Source: Acetobacter estunensis (GTDB lineage: Bacteria > Pseudomonadota > Alphaproteobacteria > Acetobacterales > Acetobacteraceae). From it: DNA of 64,000 bases. This document shows, piece by piece, positions 55,878 to 62,772 of the stretch. The notes under the pieces are model-generated. The model made no database searches. It was not told the origin of the DNA and saw only the letters and a list, made by a program, of their open reading frames with translations. The position numbers and the translations under genes were made by a program. The DNA is taken from the NCBI RefSeq assembly GCF_019083805.1, contig NZ_JAHRDV010000008.1, positions 1-64,000 on the forward strand, written 5' to 3'. The first letter of the stretch is position 1. Every line of letters starts with the position of its first letter.

Positions 55878-56834
55878 ATGAAATGGAATGATGTTCTGAT
55901 CGTGGCAGGGGTTCTGGCCGTCGCGATACCGCAGGCTCATGCGGCAAAGAGCTTCGTCACCTCTCACGAGGAAAGCCAGACACCCAACACCCACGCGCCG
56001 ATGGACGAGACGGTATTCCGTATTCCCGTGGAGGATGGCACTCCACTGGAAGCCACGCTGCTCGTCCCTCGCGGCGCGAAGAAGCCTCTGCCCCTTGCCA
56101 TCGTCAGTGGCGGAGCGTCCGGTGTGTCGGAAGACGCACGCGGCAAGCGCGACCGCTACGACTATCTCTCGGGTTATTTCCTGGCCCGAGGCTATGCCGT
56201 GCTGCGCCCCATGCCGCGCGGCTTTGGCGGCTCGGGCGGGCACATCATCACGGGCGGCTGCGATCTGGCGAGTGTGGGCTGGTCGGATGCACAAGACATC
56301 CGCACCGTCATTCAGACCGTGCTCGAACAGCGCTCTGAACTCGACGGCACCCGCATTGTAACAGCGGGGATCAGTTTTGGCGGATGGGTGCAGATGGCAT
56401 TCGGCACGACACCCCTGCCGGGCATGAAAGCCCAACTTCTGTTCTATCCCCTGATGCACGAATCCGATTGCCACGATGACGGACAATCACTGGTGGAAGG
56501 CGCGCGAGTCTTTGGCGAGCGCAGCGAACTGCCCACATTGTGGGTGCAGGGCGAGAACGATTCCAAGGCGCCCACCGATGTATGGCAGGCCATGTTCGCC
56601 GCGTATCACGACGGCAACGACAAGGCCGAGCTTCTGGACATCAAGAAATTCGGCAACGATTCGCACGCCATGCTGCTCGACGCCCACGGGTTGAAACCCT
56701 GGCAGGACAAGGCGGACGCCCTGCTGGCACGAGTTGGCCTGCCATCACAGGTGGTGGACCCACGCTATCTCCCGCCGGGGAGCAGCAATTCTGACAAACC
56801 GAAGGCCGCATCAACCGGAAAAAACACAAAATAA
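55878..56834 (+). CDS. secreted alpha/beta hydrolase, paralogue of the 43192 gene
   Basis: A 318-residue protein with a signal peptide (1-22, AHA) and the same hydrolase core as the product of 43192-44718: FRIPVEDGTPLEATLLVPR, YFLARGYAVLRPMPRGF, nucleophile Ser in GISFGGW, and HAMLLDAHG near the end. It lacks the 200-residue C-terminal extension of the longer copy. The two copies have diverged and lie 12 kb apart. ATG 55878 has GGGAAAG upstream and yields a clean signal peptide. Substrate unknown. Confidence 0.8.
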   Translation: MKWNDVLIVAGVLAVAIPQAHAAKSFVTSHEESQTPNTHAPMDETVFRIPVEDGTPLEATLLVPRGAKKPLPLAIVSGGASGVSEDARGKRDRYDYLSGYFLARGYAVLRPMPRGFGGSGGHIITGGCDLASVGWSDAQDIRTVIQTVLEQRSELDGTRIVTAGISFGGWVQMAFGTTPLPGMKAQLLFYPLMHESDCHDDGQSLVEGARVFGERSELPTLWVQGENDSKAPTDVWQAMFAAYHDGNDKAELLDIKKFGNDSHAMLLDAHGLKPWQDKADALLARVGLPSQVVDPRYLPPGSSNSDKPKAASTGKNTK

Positions 56835-56860
56835 AATAGTTGATAAATCGGGTTCCACGG

Positions 56861-56890
56861 AGGGCCTTGCGGGAATAACGCGCAAGCCCT
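56861..56890 (+). terminator. hairpin after the 55878 hydrolase
   Basis: AGGGC-C-TTGCG and CGCAA-GCCCT pair with one bulged C around a 9-nt loop. No long U run follows, so termination is only likely. Confidence 0.4.
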
Positions 56891-56906
56891 AACGTGAGTT
56901 TGTCAA

Positions 56907-56931
56907 AATAAACGATTGACGAGCGTTATAT
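56907..56931. promoter_or_regulatory. candidate operator upstream of cysTWA
   Basis: AACGA (56911-56915), seven bases, then GCGTT (56923-56927), with A/T flanks. The same half-sites and spacing recur upstream of the DUF2849-cysI operon (59867-59891). TATATA right after it (56927-56932) could be the -10 box of cysT. A shared sulfur regulator is an inference. Confidence 0.4.
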
Positions 56932-56950
56932 ATCACCCGGGAACCCGTTG

Positions 56951-57100
56951 ATGTCGGCCAGCTTTCCGTTTTCTGCGCTCCACGGCGTCTGCTTTCATCG
57001 GACAGCCCACGTGGCCCCTGCACCGATTGGCTCTTCCCATCCAGCGTCCTTCCCGAAGGAGTGGTTGGTCTCGCTTCATGCAAGCAACCCTGCCCAATGA
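56951..57100 (+). CDS. possible 49-residue protein coupled to cysT
   Basis: This reading frame starts at ATG 56951 with GGGAA upstream and ends at TGA 57098-57100, exactly overlapping the cysT start as ATGA. Many true gene pairs in this window show the same overlap. The peptide has one cysteine codon (position 14) and no recognised motif. It could be a leader that couples translation to cysT, or chance. Confidence 0.35.
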   Translation: MSASFPFSALHGVCFHRTAHVAPAPIGSSHPASFPKEWLVSLHASNPAQ

Positions 57101-57972
57101 CTGTCACAGCTCCGACTGTCGCGGCTTCATTGCGATCCCGCCGGGCGCGCGATCCCCTTCCCGGATTCCGGCTTGCGCTCGCGGGAACCTTGTTGTGGGT
57201 CGGGCTGATCGTGGCCTTGCCCCTGACCGCCCTCATCGTCCGACCATGGCAGGAAGGCCCAAGCGCCATGCTGGCTGCCCTGCATGACGGGCGCATGTTC
57301 GCCGCCCTGCGCGTGAGCTTCACTACAGCCCTTCTCGCCGCTCTGATCGACGTTCCACTCGGGCTGATCCTCGCCTGGGCGCTGGTGCGCGGGCGCCTGC
57401 CCGGACGCCGCATCGCCGATGGGCTGATCGACCTGCCATTCGCCATCCCTACGGCGGTAACAGGCATCACGCTGGCCACGCTCTATGGGCCGCAGGGCTG
57501 GCTGGGGGCACCGCTAGCGAAACTCGGTCTTTCGATTGCCTATTCCGCAACCGGTATCGTCGTGGCGCTGATGTTTGTCGGGCTGCCCTTTATCGTTCGT
57601 AGCGTGGAGCCTGTTCTGCGCGATCTGCCGCCGGAACTGGAAGAAGCCGCAGGCCTGCTCGGTGCGAGACCGTGGCAGACCGTCTGGCGAGTTATTCTCC
57701 CCACCCTGCTGCCAGCCGCCGTAAGCGGCTTTGGTCTCGCCTTTGCGCGCGGGATCGGGGAATACGGCTCGGTCATCTTCATCGCGGGCAACCAGCCCTA
57801 TCACAGCGAGATCGCACCGCTGCTCGTGGTGGTGCGCCTTCAGGAATATGACTATGCGGGCGCGACCTCGATCGCCTTCGTGCTGCTGGTGATTTCCTCG
57901 CTCTGCCTTGCCGCCGTGGCGTGGCTGCGCCGCCGCGTGGCCCGCGGTCTGATCGTGGGAGCGGACGAATGA
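57097..57972 (+). CDS. cysT: sulfate/thiosulfate ABC transporter permease CysT (CysU)
   Basis: A 291-residue membrane protein with six helices. It shows the family segments LPFAIPTAVTGITLATLYGPQG and the EAA loop LEEAAGLLGARPWQTVWRVILP. With CysW it forms the channel that receives sulfate from Sbp. ATG 57097 is chosen; the upstream in-frame GTG at 57061 is too close to the AAGGAG site. The stop overlaps cysW as ATGA. Confidence 0.94.
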   Translation: MTVTAPTVAASLRSRRARDPLPGFRLALAGTLLWVGLIVALPLTALIVRPWQEGPSAMLAALHDGRMFAALRVSFTTALLAALIDVPLGLILAWALVRGRLPGRRIADGLIDLPFAIPTAVTGITLATLYGPQGWLGAPLAKLGLSIAYSATGIVVALMFVGLPFIVRSVEPVLRDLPPELEEAAGLLGARPWQTVWRVILPTLLPAAVSGFGLAFARGIGEYGSVIFIAGNQPYHSEIAPLLVVVRLQEYDYAGATSIAFVLLVISSLCLAAVAWLRRRVARGLIVGADE

Positions 57973-58793
57973 GCGGATCGTCACGCTGGGGGCTGGCCGC
58001 GCTCACATGGGCGATCATCGCCGTCATTCTCATCCTGCCGCCCGTCCTTGTCATGACCGAGGCGCTGCGCAACGGCGCGGGCGCCGCCATTGCGTCTCTG
58101 GCGGACCCGGATGCCCTTTCGGCCATCCGCCTGACCTTGGTGATGACGGCGCTTTCGGTGCTCATCAACACCGTTTTCGGCGTGCTGGCGGCGTGGGTGA
58201 TCTCCAAATACCGCTTCCCGTTGCGTGGATTTCTCGTGGCGCTGATCGAACTGCCCATAAGCGTCTCGCCCGTGGTGGCGGGCCTCGTGTGGCTGCTGCT
58301 TTTCGGCACGCAGGGCTGGTGGGGAGAGGCACTGGACCGGATGAACATTCACATTGCGTTCGCAGCCCCCGGCATCCTGCTGGCCACGTTGTTTGTTACC
58401 TTCCCTTACGTCACCCGCACCATCGCGCCGCTGATGGAACAGCAGGGACGTGACGCGGAAGAAGCCGCCATGCTGCTCGGCGCGTCGTTCTTCCAGATTC
58501 TGTGGCGCGTTACGCTGCCGGAGGCACGCTGGGCGCTGCTTTCCGGCGTGCTGCTCACTACCGCCCGCGCCATGGGCGAGTTCGGCGCGGTCTCGGTCGT
58601 CTCGGGCCACATTCCGGGCATGACCGAGACCATGCCCCTGCACATCGAGACCCTCTATAACGGCTATCAGACCGTCGCTGCCTTCAGCATGGCTGCCCTT
58701 CTCGCCCTGATGGCCATGGCGACGGTGGGCCTGCGTTCGCTGCTCGAAGCCCGCGCCAGAGCCAGCCTTCAGACAAAGGACACCGCGCCATGA
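57969..58793 (+). CDS. cysW: sulfate/thiosulfate ABC transporter permease CysW
   Basis: A 274-residue permease, six helices, with ELPISVSPVVAGLVWLLLFG and the EAA loop DAEEAAMLLGASFFQILWRVTLP, followed by GEFGAVSVVSGHIPG, all typical of CysW. Its start and stop both form ATGA overlaps (57969-57972, 58790-58793), giving a tightly coupled cysTWA operon. Confidence 0.95.
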   Translation: MSGSSRWGLAALTWAIIAVILILPPVLVMTEALRNGAGAAIASLADPDALSAIRLTLVMTALSVLINTVFGVLAAWVISKYRFPLRGFLVALIELPISVSPVVAGLVWLLLFGTQGWWGEALDRMNIHIAFAAPGILLATLFVTFPYVTRTIAPLMEQQGRDAEEAAMLLGASFFQILWRVTLPEARWALLSGVLLTTARAMGEFGAVSVVSGHIPGMTETMPLHIETLYNGYQTVAAFSMAALLALMAMATVGLRSLLEARARASLQTKDTAP

Positions 58794-59854
58794 GCGTGAG
58801 GATCGAAAACCTCGTGCGCACAGTCCCCAGCAATGCCAGCAAGGTGCTGCTCGATGGCGTGTCGCTGGACGTGCCGGACGGCTCGTTCGTGGCCCTCGTC
58901 GGCCCATCGGGCGCAGGCAAGACCACGCTTCTGCGCGCCATTGCCGGACTGGACGCTTTCCAATCCGGCTCCGTGGTAATCGATGAGCGTGACGCCACCG
59001 GCCTGTCCGCGCGCGACCGCAATATCGGCTTCGTGTTCCAGAACTACGCCCTGTTCCGCAACATGACGGTAGCCCGCAACATCTCGTTCGGACTGGACGT
59101 GATGCCGCGCTCGCAGCGTCCTCCGCAGGCCGAAATCGACCGTCGCGTGCAGGAACTTCTCGATCTTATCCATCTGCCCGACATGGGTGGCGTGTGGCCG
59201 CAGCGGCTTTCAGGCGGCCAGCGACAGCGCGTGGCGTTGGCCCGTGCGCTTGCCACCCGCCCGCGTCATCTGTTGCTGGATGAGCCCTTCGGCGCACTGG
59301 ACCCAGTCGTGCGCCGTTCGGTGCGCGAATGGCTCCGCGCCCTGCACGACCAGCTTGGTCTGACCACCATCCTCGTCACCCACGATCATGAAGAGGCGCT
59401 GGACGTCTCGGATCGGTTGGTGGTGATGCAGGACGGTCGTATCGTGCAGGATGCTGGCCCCGACGCGCTGGAAGCACGTCCCGCCACGCCATTTGTGATG
59501 GAGTTTCTGGGCGAAACCCTGAAATTCTCGGGACAGGTCTCAGGCGGAATGTTCATTCCTGCTGACCCGCATGTGGCGCGTTTTTCCGTGCCGGGGGTTG
59601 CGGATGGGGAGATCACGGCCCTTATCCGTCCGCATGAGGTGCGCATCACCTCCGCCGTCGATGGTGCACCTGCCCGCAAGGTGGGGCTGCGTTACGGCTT
59701 TGCGCGGCTGGCCGTGGACATGGGCGACCGCGTGGTGGACATCCTCAGCGCCACACCGTGGGATGTGGGTGAGAGCGTGGAACTGCATATCGACGCCGCG
59801 CGTCTGTTCAGGAATGGGCGCATGGTGGAAGAACGCTGCGACGGCTGGGCCTGA
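58790..59854 (+). CDS. cysA: sulfate/thiosulfate ABC transporter ATPase CysA
   Basis: A 354-residue ATPase. Walker A is GPSGAGKTTLLRAIAG, the signature LSGGQRQRVALARALA and Walker B LLLDEPFGALDPVVR; a C-terminal TOBE-like regulatory region follows from about residue 240. It powers sulfate import with CysT and CysW. The substrate-binding protein is encoded in the 39.5 kb operon. Confidence 0.95.
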   Translation: MSVRIENLVRTVPSNASKVLLDGVSLDVPDGSFVALVGPSGAGKTTLLRAIAGLDAFQSGSVVIDERDATGLSARDRNIGFVFQNYALFRNMTVARNISFGLDVMPRSQRPPQAEIDRRVQELLDLIHLPDMGGVWPQRLSGGQRQRVALARALATRPRHLLLDEPFGALDPVVRRSVREWLRALHDQLGLTTILVTHDHEEALDVSDRLVVMQDGRIVQDAGPDALEARPATPFVMEFLGETLKFSGQVSGGMFIPADPHVARFSVPGVADGEITALIRPHEVRITSAVDGAPARKVGLRYGFARLAVDMGDRVVDILSATPWDVGESVELHIDAARLFRNGRMVEERCDGWA

Positions 59855-59866
59855 GCAGATAGTTAC

Positions 59867-59891
59867 ATTCAACGAAGCAGGATCGTTCAAT
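59867..59891. promoter_or_regulatory. 25-bp imperfect palindrome upstream of the sulfite reductase operon
   Basis: ATTCAACGA (59867-59875), seven bases, then TCGTTCAAT (59883-59891): the arms match at 8 of 9 positions. It ends 12 bp before the -35 box, a position typical for an activator. The core matches the element before cysTWA. Confidence 0.5.
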
Positions 59892-59903
59892 ATCGCTTTC
59901 CTG

Positions 59904-59932
59904 TTGTATTCATGGCTCCTTGGACGTAAAAT
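59904..59932 (+). promoter_or_regulatory. promoter of DUF2849-cysI-DUF934
   Basis: TTGTAT (59904-59909), a 17-bp spacer and TAAAAT (59927-59932) lie about 50 bp upstream of the GTG start at 59984. Confidence 0.55.
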
Positions 59933-59983
59933 TAGCAACGATAGTCCGCCATATGCGGGCGCAAGCGGGAGAGTGTTTTCGAA

Positions 59984-60325
59984 GTGGTGGATATCAGGAG
60001 CAATCGGCGCGATGCCGACGGACAGAGCGTCATAACCGCCAACCGATTGCTGGACGGTATCACGGTCTGGCACGCCGCCGATGGCTCATGGCGCGAGCAC
60101 ATTGCCGAAGCTGCCCTGATCTCCAACACCGAGGTCGAAGGCCTGCTGTCCGACCTGAAGACGCAGGCGCAGTCACTCGGTCTCGTGGGTGTCTATGGCG
60201 TGCAGGTGACGGAGGAGCCGGGCCACGGCATCGTCCCCGTTACGGCGCGCGAACGCATCCGCGCCTTCGGGCCGTCCGTACACCCCGAGTTCTCGCCCCA
60301 GAAGGAGGCGCAGCATGTCGGTTGA
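59984..60325 (+). CDS. DUF2849 protein of the sulfite reductase operon
   Basis: A 113-residue protein of the DUF2849 family, normally found just before cysI in alphaproteobacteria. It opens with VITANRLLDGITVWHAADGSW and contains GVYGVQVTEE. There is no ATG; GTG at 59984 (or the next GTG, 59987) is preceded by GGGAGAG. It overlaps cysI by 11 bp. The function is unknown; context suggests a role with the sulfite reductase, possibly in cofactor or electron supply. Confidence 0.88.
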   Translation: MVDIRSNRRDADGQSVITANRLLDGITVWHAADGSWREHIAEAALISNTEVEGLLSDLKTQAQSLGLVGVYGVQVTEEPGHGIVPVTARERIRAFGPSVHPEFSPQKEAQHVG

Positions 60326-62027
60326 CACCATGATCCGCAACGAAACCGCTCCCCGCACACTCCCCGTCGGCCGCTATGGCTATGACGAAGTGGACCGTGC
60401 GTTCCTGCGCGAGCGCATCGAACAGTTCCGTGATCAGGTAAAACGCCGCGTCAGTGGCGCGCTAACCGAGGACGAGTTCAAACCGCTTCGCCTGATGAAC
60501 GGCCTCTACCTCCAGCTTCATGCCTATATGCTGCGCGTCGCCGTGCCTTACGGCACGATGGATTCCGCACAGATGCGCGCCCTCGCCCGCATCGCGCGCG
60601 AGTACGACCGTGGCTACGGACACTTCACCACACGCCAGAACATCCAGTTCAACTGGATGGCGCTGGAAGACACGCCCGCTGCACTGGAAGTGCTCGCAGA
60701 AGCCGAGATGCACGCCATCCAGACCAGTGGCAACTGCATCCGCAACATCACATCCGATGAGTTCGCCGGAGCCGCGCAGGACGAACTGCTCGACCCGCGT
60801 GTCCACGCCGAAATCCTGCGGCAATGGTCCACGCTGCATCCAGAGTTCACCTTCCTGCCGCGCAAGTTCAAGTTCGCCATCACCGGCAGCCCGCATGACC
60901 GCACGGCAGCGCGCTTCCACGATATCGGGCTAATCGCCAAGCCCGGCCCGCATGGTCGCCCGGTGTTCGAGGTGTATGTGGGCGGCGGCCTTGGCCGCAC
61001 CCCCATCGTGGGTGTGCTGCTGCGCGACGATCTGCCGGAAGAAGACCTGCTCGCGTATCAGGAAGCCATCCTGCGCGTGTACAACGAATTCGGCCGCCGC
61101 GATAACATCTACAAGGCCCGCATCAAGATCCTTGTGCAGGCGCTTGGTGCGGAAGAGTTCCGCAGTCGCGTGGACACTGAATTCGCGGCCATGGATCGTT
61201 CGCGCTATCGCCTCGAGCCGGATCTGATCGCGGCCATCCGCGCCCGCTTCGGCACACCAGATTTCGCTTCAGAAGGCGGCGCGCCCGCAGAGCTTACCAA
61301 AGCACGTGCTGCCGATCGCAAGTTCGACGCATGGGTGCGCACCAACACGAACCCGCACAAGGCGCCGGGCTATATCTCGGTCGTCATCTCTCTCAAGCCT
61401 GCGGGCGGTATTCCGGGTGACGTGACGGCGGATCAGATGGATCTGTTGGCCGATCTGGCGGACGAATACAGCTTTGGCGAAATCCGTGCCACGCATCTTC
61501 AGAACGTGGTTCTGGCGCATGTCCGTCAGGACAAGCTGCATGAGGTGTGGACGCGCCTCTCCGCTGCTGGTCTCGGCACGGCGAATATCAGCTTCATCAC
61601 CGATATCGTCGCCTGCCCCGGTCTCGACTACTGTGCACTGGCCAACGCCCGCTCCATTCCCATCGCGCAGAAGATCAGTTCACGCTTTGCGGACCCGGAG
61701 TTGCAGGAACGCATCGGGGAACTGCGGATCAACATCTCGGGCTGCATCAATGCCTGCGGCCATCACCATGTCGCGCATCTGGGCATCCTCGGCGTGGACA
61801 AGCGCGGAGAGGAAGCGTTCCAGATCACGCTTGGCGGCTCAGGCGAGGAAGATGCCTCCATCGGTCAGATCCTCGGTCCGGCCATGAGCGAGGACGACAC
61901 GGTCGAAGCGGCGGCACGCCTGATCGATTTCTATCTTGTCAACCGCAAGGATGACGAGCGGTTCCTCGATACCTATCGCCGCCTCGGCACCGCCACGTTC
62001 AAGGATGTTGTCTATGCCCCTGCTTGA
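60315..62027 (+). CDS. cysI: sulfite reductase hemoprotein
   Basis: A 570-residue siroheme and 4Fe-4S enzyme that reduces sulfite to sulfide by six electrons. It has the siroheme-contacting segment HFTTRQNIQFNW and the four cluster ligands C434, C440 (CPGLDYC), C477 and C481 (CINAC). No CysJ flavoprotein is next to it, so electrons may come from ferredoxin or a flavoprotein encoded elsewhere. It overlaps DUF2849 upstream and DUF934 downstream (62014-62027). Confidence 0.94.
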   Translation: MSVDTMIRNETAPRTLPVGRYGYDEVDRAFLRERIEQFRDQVKRRVSGALTEDEFKPLRLMNGLYLQLHAYMLRVAVPYGTMDSAQMRALARIAREYDRGYGHFTTRQNIQFNWMALEDTPAALEVLAEAEMHAIQTSGNCIRNITSDEFAGAAQDELLDPRVHAEILRQWSTLHPEFTFLPRKFKFAITGSPHDRTAARFHDIGLIAKPGPHGRPVFEVYVGGGLGRTPIVGVLLRDDLPEEDLLAYQEAILRVYNEFGRRDNIYKARIKILVQALGAEEFRSRVDTEFAAMDRSRYRLEPDLIAAIRARFGTPDFASEGGAPAELTKARAADRKFDAWVRTNTNPHKAPGYISVVISLKPAGGIPGDVTADQMDLLADLADEYSFGEIRATHLQNVVLAHVRQDKLHEVWTRLSAAGLGTANISFITDIVACPGLDYCALANARSIPIAQKISSRFADPELQERIGELRINISGCINACGHHHVAHLGILGVDKRGEEAFQITLGGSGEEDASIGQILGPAMSEDDTVEAAARLIDFYLVNRKDDERFLDTYRRLGTATFKDVVYAPA

Positions 62028-62523
62028 AAATGGACGTCCGGTCCAGAACACGTGGCGTTATGTGGCCGAGGGCGAGGCGCTGGGCACAGGTGACATCATC
62101 GTGCCACTGGAACGCCTGACGGAAGGGCTGACACATACGGGCGGGCGCGTTGGCGTGCTGCTGCCGGCAGATGCACAAGTGTCGGCACTGAAAGAAGCGC
62201 TCCCGAAACTGGCTCTTGTTGCTGTAACCTTTCCCATCTTCCGTGATGGCCGTGCTTTCAGTCAGGCGCGCGCCCTGCGTGAACACCTGCACTTCACAGG
62301 TGACATCCGCGCTGCAGGGCATGTACTGCCCGATCAGTACGAAATGCTGATCCGCTGCGGCGTGAGCACGGTGGAGGTGCCCGATGAGACCGATCTGAGC
62401 GTGTGGGCACGCGCATTGGATCAGTTTGATGTGGCAATGCAGCCCTCCCCTGTGCTGGACGAGAAACCTACCGGCTTCGCCTTGCGGCGGTTGCTGGACC
62501 GGGTCACGGAAAAAGCGGGCTGA
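62014..62523 (+). CDS. DUF934 protein of the sulfite reductase operon
   Basis: A 169-residue protein of the DUF934 family, a usual companion of cysI. The segments VTFPIFRDGRAFSQARALRE and AGHVLPDQYEMLIRCG are typical. It begins 14 bp inside the end of cysI (ATG 62014). Its TGA lies in the loop of the terminator hairpin. In many relatives cysH follows, but here the operon ends, so phospho(adenosyl) sulfate reductase must be elsewhere. The biochemical role is unknown. Confidence 0.9.
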   Translation: MPLLENGRPVQNTWRYVAEGEALGTGDIIVPLERLTEGLTHTGGRVGVLLPADAQVSALKEALPKLALVAVTFPIFRDGRAFSQARALREHLHFTGDIRAAGHVLPDQYEMLIRCGVSTVEVPDETDLSVWARALDQFDVAMQPSPVLDEKPTGFALRRLLDRVTEKAG

Positions 62524-62535
62524 AGCCCGCTTTTT
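62510..62535 (+). terminator. rho-independent terminator of the cysI operon
   Basis: AAAAAGCGGGC (62510-62520), loop TGAA containing the stop codon, GCCCGCTTTTT (62525-62535): a perfect 11-bp stem whose 3' arm ends in five Ts. Confidence 0.92.
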
Positions 62536-62711
62536 CTTTGCCATTTTACAACAACAGGAAAAACCTCTTCTGTTCTTCAGAACCATAATGCACTGAAATA
62601 CAGAACTCGTGCGTTCATGCTGATTCTTCAGCCCTATAATCAATAGCCTTTTCTGCAAAGCCAACTCTGAGTGAGGCACACCATCACGACACATGGGTAG
62701 CCCAGCCCCAT

Positions 62712-62740
62712 TGTTGCAATTGATTCTTAGAATCGTTATA
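62712..62740 (+). promoter_or_regulatory. promoter and Fur-like operator of the siderophore receptor
   Basis: TTGCAA (62712-62717) and TTATAT (62734-62739), 16 bp apart, form a plausible promoter. Between them lies the palindrome GATTCT-T-AGAATC (62720-62732). Iron-dependent repression by a Fur-type protein would fit the gene and the position inside the promoter, but the match to any given consensus is approximate. Confidence 0.45.
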
Positions 62741-62772
62741 TGCGCCCGTCTGACACGAAGAGAGATGTCACC

